Assembly: GCA_945903675.1 (NCBI GenBank)
Contig: CAMDOP010000093.1
Location: forward strand, 1 to 10,716
Source of the DNA: Crenothrix polyspora
Lineage (GTDB): Bacteria; Pseudomonadota; Gammaproteobacteria; Methylococcales; Methylomonadaceae
Direction: 5' to 3'
Length of the DNA stretch: 10,716 nucleotides
The position numbers and the translations under genes are program-made. Positions 1-5,811 of this stretch are shown piece after piece. Under the pieces are notes generated by a model that saw only the letters and a list, made by a program, of their open reading frames with translations, was not told the origin of the DNA and searched no databases. The first letter of the stretch is position 1, and every line of letters begins with the position of its first letter.

Positions 1-227
1 TTATTATTCATGCAGATTTTCCGTTAAAGGGTAAAAAACGTAAAATCTGAAAAAATTTATTTTGGAATTGCAAGCCTTTTCTTTATTTAAAACTTAAGTC
101 AATATCACTCTTCTTTTTGTAGCGGTCACTCTATTTTGTAAAATACAAATAAAAGCTTCACTGCGCTCTTGGGAGGGCTGTTTTTTTGTGTATTTTCTTG
201 TTGTCCTTTGTTTTAAGGGAAACACCC
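1..227. other. AT-rich leader region, possible decayed coding sequence
   Basis: No intact gene is visible. All three forward frames are interrupted in the first 100 bases. From 101 onward one forward frame stays open to 400 and reads as hydrophobic, membrane-like residues, but in a different frame from the gene that starts at 228. A small inverted repeat (TTTGTA, 3-nt loop, TACAAA) lies at 135-149. A weak promoter-like pair, TTGTAG (117-122) and TAAAAT (139-144) with a 16-bp spacer, could serve the gene at 228. A GGGAGGG run sits at 171-177. Confidence 0.4.
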
Positions 228-902
228 ATGGTTTTTTCTGCAACCTATATTGTTATTGGTTCCGCTATTGTTATAGCAGCACGTACTCGCTATCAATGGG
301 GCGAACTCATCAGTGTTCGCCACACTTTACAATACACGCCTTTTTTACTCGCAATTTTACTTATGCCTGTTTTAAGCGTTACCACAGGTCATTTGACTAA
401 AACACTACGTGTATTTAAAGTGATTCTAGTTATCGCTTTAGTTTTTTTTCACACACATTATGCTTTATACACAGAGGCCTTTCAGGATAGAAACAAAGAT
501 TATGCTATGCTTCTCAATGCTTATGAAACTGGTAAAAATGACTTGTGTGCAATAGAAAATGAGGAAAGTAATGCATTTTTAATTTCGAATTGGGCCTATG
601 TGTTTCGTATCGAATGCGCCTCTCGCACAAGGCAAATCGAGCCAGTCCATCTTACTCACAACAAAAACATGCAAAACTTAATTGCTGATCATGAAGGCTA
701 TAATAATTTAATTGATGCAATAACTGACATACAAAAAAAGTCCAAAAATAGACCTATTCAAATAGGTTTTTTTCCAGGTCGATTTGGAATTGAAGCAACA
801 GATTTGCCATTACCTAAAAATGATCAACAAACATTACTTAATGCAGGCTGGATAATAATTCGCAACGATAAACATGGGCTTCTTTTGTACTATACAAAAT
901 AG
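228..902 (+). CDS. Hypothetical membrane protein, possibly the C-terminal part of a larger protein
   Basis: I do not recognise a specific family. The ATG at 228 is chosen because AAGGGA (215-220) lies 7 nt upstream; a TTG at 186 in the same frame would add 14 residues but lacks such a site. The 224-residue product has three likely membrane helices (about residues 4-18, 36-53 and 63-82), then a soluble domain of about 140 residues ending near the stop. Charged and aromatic residues before the second helix (RTRYQW, then RHTLQY) followed by P and hydrophobic residues resemble the last helices of multipass glycosyltransferases of the GT39/ArnT kind, which also carry a C-terminal soluble domain. 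That resemblance is weak and inferred. It may be the 3' remnant of a broken longer gene, since the upstream 100 bases read as membrane-like sequence in another frame. It converges on the minus-strand gene ending at 1074. Expression and integrity are uncertain. Confidence 0.55.
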   Translation: MVFSATYIVIGSAIVIAARTRYQWGELISVRHTLQYTPFLLAILLMPVLSVTTGHLTKTLRVFKVILVIALVFFHTHYALYTEAFQDRNKDYAMLLNAYETGKNDLCAIENEESNAFLISNWAYVFRIECASRTRQIEPVHLTHNKNMQNLIADHEGYNNLIDAITDIQKKSKNRPIQIGFFPGRFGIEATDLPLPKNDQQTLLNAGWIIIRNDKHGLLLYYTK

Positions 903-939
903 TGCAATTAGATTAGCTAGAACCATAAATACCAGAGAT

Positions 940-978
940 GGCATATGTATGGCAATTGAAAATGGCCATACATATGCC
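940..978. repeat. Perfect 14-bp inverted repeat between convergent genes
   Basis: GGCATATGTATGGC (940-953) is matched exactly by GCCATACATATGCC (965-978) across an 11-nt spacer. The RNA from either strand would form a stable hairpin. It sits between the 3' ends of two convergent genes, so it could stop or process transcripts from both sides. There is no U-run after the stem on either strand, so it is not a classical intrinsic terminator. Confidence 0.75.
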
Positions 979-1073
979 CGTTGGAGATAAGAAGATATAA
1001 TTTGATGGCTTTTCGTTTAAGTCAGCATTTAAGAATGATTATCAACTTTAAAAATTAATCCCAGCCATAGTCT

Positions 1074-1793
1074 TCAAGCGTAATCAGGCGTATCTATATA
1101 TTTTTCAGCACTAAAGAAGTTCTTAAAATAAGGCATAAAACTGATAGTAATCGGTATGGAATAAAAGCAATAAATCGCGGCGGCTTCACCGGTTGATACG
1201 CCTAGCAACCACTGGGGCATGAACAAGGTCATCAGCGCCATGAATAAATGGTAACTCGAAATTCTCCAGTTGTTTTTCCAAACATAGCCACTTAAAGCAA
1301 GCGCGAACAATGATCCATGAGTAACAAAAGCACCAAATGCACTCGATATACGATAGCCGATATGATAAGTACCCATAAATAAACAAGAGATCATGTTGCC
1401 GATGAAGTTGGGCGCGCCATCAAACAGCTGCAATTCTTTAGGTAATGCTGAACAAATCATAAATAACGCGCTTAAGCTACCACCGAAAATAGTGGCTTGT
1501 TTAAGAGCGGTTTTATCAGTGGAATAAGTGGCCAGTGCAGGCATAATCGCAAAAGCTTGAAGAGCAATATGGTAAGTGGATAACTCACTTAAAAAAAAGT
1601 TACTGCCATAGCCACATTGATCAGCTACTGGGTAAGCAAAATATTGAATAAACTCCATTAATGAAAAATGGAATATGGCATAAGCTCGTGCAGCTCGCAC
1701 CCAAAATGTTTCTGTTTTATCTAGATAAGTAATACTAGCAGCAGTTAAACCGATAACGCCTAAACCTAGTGACATATTGGCACTAAAACACAT
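1074..1793 (-). CDS. Seven-helix membrane protein of the MCFSA-start family, function unknown
   Basis: The product is an integral inner-membrane protein of 239 residues. I start it at 1793 rather than at the upstream ATG (1874) because AGGTG lies 5 nt before this ATG and because the N-terminus then reads MCFSANMSLG. An N-terminal Met-Cys-[FW]-Ser-Ala is the hallmark of an uncharacterised bacterial membrane family; I believe it is one of the DUF6629/DUF5765 type, but the name is from memory. Likely helices fall near residues 7-24, 36-56, 74-90, 101-118, 152-171, 179-199 and 203-222. Polar residues lie inside the helices: H42 and E47 in helix 2 and E203 at the start of helix 7. There is a short cytosolic-looking tail (PYFKNFF to the end). 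It is transcribed alone, downstream of suhB and on the same strand, with 234 bp between them. No function is proposed; the membrane topology is well supported and the family assignment moderately so. Confidence 0.8.
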   Translation of the reverse strand: MCFSANMSLGLGVIGLTAASITYLDKTETFWVRAARAYAIFHFSLMEFIQYFAYPVADQCGYGSNFFLSELSTYHIALQAFAIMPALATYSTDKTALKQATIFGGSLSALFMICSALPKELQLFDGAPNFIGNMISCLFMGTYHIGYRISSAFGAFVTHGSLFALALSGYVWKNNWRISSYHLFMALMTLFMPQWLLGVSTGEAAAIYCFYSIPITISFMPYFKNFFSAEKYIDTPDYA

Positions 1794-1862
1794 AAATTCA
1801 CCTATAACTATGTAATATAAAATATTGAATACCCAAACAACAGTCAGGAACGGGACGAGCTT

Positions 1863-1946
1863 ATAATACCACACACAATATAATGATAATAAACGCTTAG
1901 TTTTACACCTAATTAATATTATAAAAGCAGCGAGTCGCTAAGCTAA
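1863..1946 (-). promoter_or_regulatory. Candidate promoters for the MCFSA-family membrane protein gene
   Basis: Read on the minus strand, an extended -10 element TGGTATTAT occupies 1863-1871, about 70 bp before the start codon, without a good -35. Further upstream TATAAT (1918-1923) is preceded at 17 bp by TTAGCT (1941-1946). Either could drive the gene at 1793. A short palindrome, AGCGAGTCGCT (1929-1939), lies in the spacer of the second. Confidence 0.35.
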
Positions 1947-1986
1947 CTTTTCGTAGCTCTATTGCTTAAGTTGTTTTTTGCTCATT

Positions 1987-2009
1987 GCTGCGGTTAAAAA
2001 AACCGCAGC
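1987..2009. terminator. Strong hairpin after suhB, probable transcript end
   Basis: GCTGCGGTT (1987-1995) and AACCGCAGC (2001-2009) form a perfect 9-bp, GC-rich stem with a 5-nt loop (A5 on the plus strand, T5 on the minus). It begins about 19 bp past the suhB stop codon and is the most GC-rich stretch nearby. The U-run expected right after the stem of an intrinsic terminator is missing on both strands, so it may act instead as an mRNA 3'-end stabiliser or a partial terminator. Confidence 0.5.
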
Positions 2010-2027
2010 GTAAACTTTTAAAATAGC

Positions 2028-2822
2028 TTATTTTAAATTCTCAGTAACATGGGGTTCTATCATTTGGTACATCAGCTGATGCATTTTAGGGCTGCCTGCA
2101 ATCAAATTGCCGGATTGTAGATAATTATCATTAAAAGAAAAGTCGGTAACGACACCACCCGCCTCTTTTATTAACAAAATGCCTGCGGCCATATCCCATT
2201 CCATCAAGCCTATTTCCCAAAAACCATCTAATCGACCAGCCGCTACATAGGCCAAATCCAAAGCGGCAGCGCCTGCTCGTCGAATTCCAGCACATTCAGT
2301 TGTTAATGCCTTAAACATACCAAGATAAGCATCTATGTATTTATCGGTCTTAAAAGGAAAGCCAGTGCCAATTAAAGCGCTTTTTAAACTCGTTTGTTGA
2401 GTGACTCTAAGGCGACGATTATTTAACATGGCACCACCGCCACGTTTAGCAGTAAATAATTCATCACGTAAAGGATCATAAATAACCCCAACCTCAAGCT
2501 TACCTTTATATTTTAAGGCAATAGAAACGGCGTACTGAGGAAAGCCATGTAAGAAATTAGTGGTTCCATCAAGCGGATCAATAACCCAAACATAATCATT
2601 ACCCGGATGCTCGCCACTTTCTTCTGCAAGTATGCTATGCTCAGGAAAAGAGGCTTTAATGATGCCAATAATATCTCGCTCAACCATGCGATCGACTTCG
2701 CTAACATAATCATTCTTGCCTTTTTGATCGATGTGCAGGCGGCCAACATTGTCGGCAGAACGAAGAATTAAGTCGCCGGCGCTTCTAGCAGCACGGACGG
2801 CAATATTTAACATGGGTTGCAT
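2028..2822 (-). CDS. suhB: Inositol-1-monophosphatase family protein SuhB
   Basis: SuhB hydrolyses inositol monophosphate using Mg2+. In Escherichia coli it also joins the Nus-factor rRNA antitermination complex and helps rRNA fold. The 264-residue length matches the family (267 in E. coli), and the N-terminus MQPMLNIAVRAARSAG is nearly the E. coli sequence, which fixes the start. The metal-binding set is complete: E67 in AEESGE, D82 and D85 in WVIDPLDGTTNF, and D210 in EWDMAAG. The conserved RRAGAAALDLAYVAAGRLDG stretch is also present. The gene is divergent from trmJ, as in enterics, so the suhB-trmJ-isc order is conserved. The Shine-Dalgarno match is weak (AAGA). Whether it works mainly as a phosphatase or in antitermination cannot be told from sequence. 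Confidence 0.97.
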   Translation of the reverse strand: MQPMLNIAVRAARSAGDLILRSADNVGRLHIDQKGKNDYVSEVDRMVERDIIGIIKASFPEHSILAEESGEHPGNDYVWVIDPLDGTTNFLHGFPQYAVSIALKYKGKLEVGVIYDPLRDELFTAKRGGGAMLNNRRLRVTQQTSLKSALIGTGFPFKTDKYIDAYLGMFKALTTECAGIRRAGAAALDLAYVAAGRLDGFWEIGLMEWDMAAGILLIKEAGGVVTDFSFNDNYLQSGNLIAGSPKMHQLMYQMIEPHVTENLK

Positions 2823-2855
2823 AGGCAGATTCTTAATGAGCGTAGAAAACGCACA

Positions 2856-2880
2856 ATGATAGCAAAAATTTTGCTAAAAT
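2856..2880. promoter_or_regulatory. Overlapping divergent suhB/trmJ promoters on a perfect palindrome
   Basis: TAGCAAAA (2860-2867), one central A, and TTTTGCTA (2869-2876) form a perfect 17-bp palindrome in the 87-bp gap between the two start codons. Each arm contributes an extended -10 element. Rightward, TGCTAAAAT ends at 2880 for trmJ. Leftward, on the minus strand, TGCTATCAT covers 2856-2864 for suhB. No convincing -35 box is seen on either side, as is usual for extended -10 promoters. The two polymerase sites overlap, so they should compete. The palindrome may also be an operator. Confidence 0.55.
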
Positions 2881-2909
2881 TTGTTTATTTTTAACTAAGG
2901 ACGGCACTC

Positions 2910-3638
2910 TTGCTATCACATATTAAAATTGTTTTGGTCGAAACATCCCATCCAGGAAATATTGGCGCAGTAGCTCGGGCCATGAAAAACATGAGCATGA
3001 CTAACCTTTGCTTAGTCGCTCCTAAAATTTTTCCTTGTGCCGAAGCAACCTCAAGAGCTGCTGGTGCAGATGATATTTTAGCTCGCGCACAAGTTTATGA
3101 AAGCTTACAAGCTGCCATCGCAGACTGCCAATTAGTCATTGGCGCTAGTGCAAGATCACGTACTATAAGTTGGCCAGAAATAAGTCCTCGCGAATGTGCA
3201 GACCTAGCTGCCACAAAAAATTCTAATCAAAAAATCGCAATTATTTTTGGCCGAGAAAACTCAGGTCTAAAGAATCATGAACTCGACTTATGCCATTTTC
3301 TTTTACGAATCCCCTGTAATACAGAATACAGTTCATTAAATATAGCCGCTGCCGTTCAAGTCGTTTGCTATGAGTTATTTGTTGCTAGCCATACGCAAAC
3401 ACCAGTAATCATAGGTGATTCAGAAAAAAAAATCAAAGCCACTGCCCAACAAGTAGAATCTTTTTATACGCATTTGGCAGAAACCTTATCGGACATAGGC
3501 TTTATGCACCCCGATAAATCTAACTCTATCATGCGCCGCTTACGACGTATTTATAATCGGACTCAGTTAGATACTAAAGAACTAGATATACTGCGCGGCA
3601 TTTTAAGAATGTCGCAAGACAATCAAAAAAGTAAATAA
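2910..3638 (+). CDS. trmJ: tRNA (cytidine/uridine-2'-O)-methyltransferase TrmJ
   Basis: TrmJ uses S-adenosylmethionine to methylate the 2'-OH of C or U at position 32 in the anticodon loop of several tRNAs. The product has 242 residues, close to the family length. The start is a TTG with AAGGA (2897-2901) 8 nt upstream, and the N-terminus MLSHIKIVLVETSHPGN aligns directly with the E. coli protein. SPOUT-fold landmarks are in order: motif 1 at residues 11-24 (N17 and R23), motif 2 IIFGRENSGL at 111-120, and motif 3 SSLNIAAAVQ at 141-150, which forms the knotted cofactor site. The C-terminal 70 residues match the helical extension of TrmJ that takes part in tRNA binding. It is followed at 93 bp by iscR, as in E. 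coli, but iscR has its own promoter. Confidence 0.96.
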   Translation: MLSHIKIVLVETSHPGNIGAVARAMKNMSMTNLCLVAPKIFPCAEATSRAAGADDILARAQVYESLQAAIADCQLVIGASARSRTISWPEISPRECADLAATKNSNQKIAIIFGRENSGLKNHELDLCHFLLRIPCNTEYSSLNIAAAVQVVCYELFVASHTQTPVIIGDSEKKIKATAQQVESFYTHLAETLSDIGFMHPDKSNSIMRRLRRIYNRTQLDTKELDILRGILRMSQDNQKSK

Positions 3639-3663
3639 TAAGTACCGATAAATAGCCTTATTT

Positions 3664-3695
3664 AAAGTTGACTATTTTGCTGGGTTAAGTATAGT
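3664..3695 (+). promoter_or_regulatory. iscR promoter with a type 1 IscR-like operator
   Basis: TTGACT (3668-3673) and TATAGT (3690-3695) are separated by 16 bp and make a good sigma-70 promoter for iscR. The 25 bases 3664-3688 match the type 1 IscR consensus, as I recall it, at about 19 positions. The left half (AAAGTTGACTATTTT) agrees at all but one position; the right half is poor. The site covers the -35 box, the arrangement expected for autorepression by [2Fe-2S] IscR. Confidence 0.6.
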
Positions 3696-3731
3696 GACAG
3701 CTATTACTTACTTTATTGAAGGGATTTTATA

Positions 3732-4226
3732 GTGCGCCTAACTACTAAAGGTCGTTATGCAGTAACGGCAATGCTCGACCTAGCTTTTCACAGCGACGTA
3801 AAGCCTGTGACTTTAACCGATATCGCAGCAAGACAAACTATTTCTTTGTCTTACTTAGAGCAGTTATTTTCACGTTTACGTCGCGCCAATATGGTTAAAG
3901 GTATTCGAGGGCCAGGTGGCGGTTATACTCTTGCAGACACCGCAGATAAAATTAATATAGCAGATATTATTGCTGCTGTTGATGAACCTATAGATGCGAC
4001 TAAATGCGGTGGCGAAGCAAATTGCCAAAAAGACCAATCCTGCTTAACTCACGAGTTATGGATGGGATTAAGCGATCAAATCAGAGATTATCTTAAAGGC
4101 ATCACTCTGGCTCAACTTTTAGAAAAGCATCACGTACAAACCGTTGCTAAAAGACAAGATCAAGAAGCAGAGCAAGTCATTGAAATACATAGGCATACCG
4201 AATTACTCGCCAGCATGAATGAATGA
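3732..4226 (+). CDS. iscR: Iron-sulfur cluster regulator IscR
   Basis: IscR is an Rrf2-family transcription factor that senses Fe-S status. Its [2Fe-2S] form represses the isc operon and its apo form regulates other genes. The 164-residue product matches the E. coli protein closely. The N-terminus MRLTTKGRYAVTAMLDLA begins the winged-helix domain, and ISLSYLEQLFSRLR (residues 37-50) is the recognition-helix region. The cluster ligands C92, C98, C104 and H107 are at the same numbers as in E. coli, so cluster binding is expected to be intact. The GTG start has AAGGGA (3719-3724) 7 nt upstream. The C-terminal tail is charged and variable. The last codons (ATG AAT GAA TGA) lie inside a six-copy ATGA repeat that continues into the start of the next gene, 8 nt away. 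Autoregulation is supported by the operator-like site over its promoter. Confidence 0.97.
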   Translation: MRLTTKGRYAVTAMLDLAFHSDVKPVTLTDIAARQTISLSYLEQLFSRLRRANMVKGIRGPGGGYTLADTADKINIADIIAAVDEPIDATKCGGEANCQKDQSCLTHELWMGLSDQIRDYLKGITLAQLLEKHHVQTVAKRQDQEAEQVIEIHRHTELLASMNE

Positions 4227-4238
4227 ATGAATGAATGA
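4215..4238 (+). repeat. Perfect (ATGA)6 tetranucleotide repeat across the iscR stop and desulfurase start
   Basis: Six uninterrupted ATGA units run from 4215 to 4238. The iscR stop TGA is at 4224-4226 and the desulfurase ATG at 4235, the first base of the last unit. The other ATGs in the tract run quickly into TGA stops (4223, 4227, 4231), so only the last opens the gene. No Shine-Dalgarno sequence is seen before it. Gain or loss of a unit would leave both proteins essentially unchanged but shift the stop-to-start distance by 4 nt. Confidence 0.95.
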
Positions 4239-5344
4239 TCTATTTTGATCACAATGCCACAACACCCCTAGATAATCGTGTATTAGAAGCGATGCTGCCG
4301 TTTCTAAGCACCTTTTACGGTAATCCTTCAAGCCTTTACCGCCAAGGAAGGTTAGTTCGCAGCGCCATTGATAATGCTCGCGAACAAATTGCAACATTGG
4401 TCGATGCACCAGCTTCACAAATCATTTTCACTAGCGGTGGCACTGAAGCGAATAATTTGGCATTAGCAACCTTAGTACCTCATGGTAAACTAGCTATATC
4501 TTCTACAGAGCACCCATCCATTAGTGAATGCGCTGTAAGTTTACAAAAAAAAAATATTAAGTTAAGTCATATCAATGTAGATAGCCAAGGATTAATCAAC
4601 AAGGCTACGCTTGATCAATTAATTATTGATCAAGCTGACTTAGTCTCAATTATGCTAGCCAATAACGAAACAGGTGTTATTCAAGATCTGACGACAATTA
4701 CTCAACAATTAAGAGCCAATAATGTCAAGGTACATACGGATGCTGTACAGGCCTTAGGCAAAATACCAGTATCGTTTAAGCAACTCGCTGTGCACTTAAT
4801 GTCTCTGTCGAGTCATAAGATATATGGACCTAAAGGTTGTGGTGCGTTAATCTATGAAAAAGGCTTAAAAATAAACCCCATACTTATCGGTGGTGGACAG
4901 GAGCATGAGCATAGAGCCGGCACAGAAAATGTGGCTGCTATCGTCGGCTTTGGAAAAGCCGCAGAACTTGCAAAGACAGAACTATTTGAACGTAGTGCGC
5001 AGCTTCTGAGCTTAAGATTACAACTGGAAGTCGAACTCAAAACCATCCCTAATTTGAGTATTTTTGCTGAAGATTCAGAGCGCTTACCCAATACAGTATT
5101 ATTTGGTATGCCTGAAATAGATGGAGAAATGCTACTAATGAAATTAGATCAAAAAGGCTACGCAATTTCCAGCGGCTCGGCCTGTGCTAGTGGAGGAAAA
5201 GAACCTAGCCCTGCACTTATCGCTATGGGGGTAGAATCAACACTTGCTAAAAGTGCAATCCGCATCAGCTTAGGTATAGGTAATACGCAGAAAGAAATTT
5301 CAAACTTTATTCAACTATTAAAAGTCTTGGTTTACCAAGCATAA
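4235..5344 (+). CDS. iscS: Cysteine desulfurase, short IscS/NifS type
   Basis: This pyridoxal-phosphate enzyme takes sulfur from cysteine, leaving alanine, and passes a persulfide to Fe-S assembly and tRNA-thiolation partners. Landmarks in the 369 residues are the N-terminal DHNATTPLD, H93 (TEHPS) over the cofactor ring, NNETG (143-147), D169 and Q172 (HTDAVQ), the Schiff-base lysine K195 in SSHKIYGPKG, RAGTEN (227-232), and catalytic C317 in SSGSACASG. The protein is shorter than E. coli IscS (404), mostly at the C-terminus: 52 residues follow the catalytic cysteine instead of 76. That region of IscS contacts IscU. NNETG and the GGGQE...RAGTEN stretch look more like NifS than enteric IscS. 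It follows iscR by 8 nt, within the ATGA repeat and without a visible ribosome site, so translation is probably coupled to iscR. It is followed by iscA after 10 nt. The desulfurase function is secure; the name iscS reflects position. Confidence 0.93.
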   Translation: MIYFDHNATTPLDNRVLEAMLPFLSTFYGNPSSLYRQGRLVRSAIDNAREQIATLVDAPASQIIFTSGGTEANNLALATLVPHGKLAISSTEHPSISECAVSLQKKNIKLSHINVDSQGLINKATLDQLIIDQADLVSIMLANNETGVIQDLTTITQQLRANNVKVHTDAVQALGKIPVSFKQLAVHLMSLSSHKIYGPKGCGALIYEKGLKINPILIGGGQEHEHRAGTENVAAIVGFGKAAELAKTELFERSAQLLSLRLQLEVELKTIPNLSIFAEDSERLPNTVLFGMPEIDGEMLLMKLDQKGYAISSGSACASGGKEPSPALIAMGVESTLAKSAIRISLGIGNTQKEISNFIQLLKVLVYQA

Positions 5345-5354
5345 AGAGAACAAT

Positions 5355-5681
5355 ATGCCTGTTACAGTTACTGAAAGTGCTGCTAGTCAAATTAAAAAGC
5401 AATTAGAAAAACGCGGCAAAGGCCTAGGCTTAAAATTAGCCGTCAAGAAATCCGGCTGCTCCGGTTATGCCTATGTTCTTGATTACGCAGACACACTAAA
5501 TGAAAATGACCATATATTTGAAAACTTTGGCGTGAGCGTTATAGTCTCGCAAAGCGATCTAGAGTTTGTTGACGGTATAGAGTTAGATTATCGTAGAGAA
5601 GGTATTAATGAAGCTTTTAAATTCAACAACCCTAATGTAAAGGGTACTTGTGGCTGCGGCGAAAGCTTTTCAGTCACCTAA
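5355..5681 (+). CDS. iscA: A-type iron-sulfur carrier IscA
   Basis: IscA is an A-type carrier that binds iron or an Fe-S cluster and delivers clusters to apo-proteins, especially [4Fe-4S] targets. The 108-residue product has the three conserved cysteines at the family positions, C35 in SGCSGYAY and C99/C101 in the C-terminal CGCGESF, plus the FKFNNPNVK stretch (88-96). It resembles E. coli IscA along its length. The start ATG is preceded by AAGAGA (5344-5349). It lies 10 nt after the desulfurase gene and presumably ends the operon: the next gene is on the other strand, and iscU, hscB, hscA and fdx do not follow. No clear intrinsic terminator is seen. A related A-type protein such as ErpA is possible, but position and sequence favour IscA. 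Confidence 0.94.
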   Translation: MPVTVTESAASQIKKQLEKRGKGLGLKLAVKKSGCSGYAYVLDYADTLNENDHIFENFGVSVIVSQSDLEFVDGIELDYRREGINEAFKFNNPNVKGTCGCGESFSVT

Positions 5682-5760
5682 TGCACTATTAGCAACTCAA
5701 GTCGACTATTGCTTAAAGTGACTAAAACTTCAAATGATATTTACATAAATATACTGCTAG

Positions 5761-5781
5761 CCCTCCCCTCCTAATTAAATA
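5761..5781. repeat. Direct repeat copy A, CCCTCCC...TAATTAAATA
   Basis: CCCTCCC (5761-5767), four bases, then TAATTAAATA (5772-5781). The same two blocks occur at 6699-6716, with one base between them, on the other side of the minus-strand gene 5812-6414. The blocks match exactly; the spacing differs by 3. Confidence 0.5.
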
Positions 5782-5811
5782 GAAGTTGAGGACTGTCTTT
5801 GATACTAATAA

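Noticed and set aside
186..227. TTG at 186 as the start of the first gene
   Set aside because: The ATG at 228 has a good ribosome site at the right distance; the extra 14 residues have none.
1034..1044. AATGATTATCA, resembling the centre of a Fur box
   Set aside because: The flanks do not match, and it lies at the 3' ends of two convergent genes, not at a promoter.
1794..1874. Longer N-terminus for the MCFSA-family protein from the ATG at 1874
   Set aside because: The family begins at MCFSA, and AGGTG precedes that codon; the 27 extra residues are probably the untranslated leader.
4203..4418. Minus-strand open frame over the iscR/desulfurase junction
   Set aside because: It includes a run created by the ATGA repeat (SFIHSFIH) and overlaps two secure genes.
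5737..5752. ATATTTA/TAAATAT inverted repeat after iscA as a terminator
   Set aside because: Only A-T pairs, a 2-nt loop and no U-run; too weak in AT-rich DNA to call.
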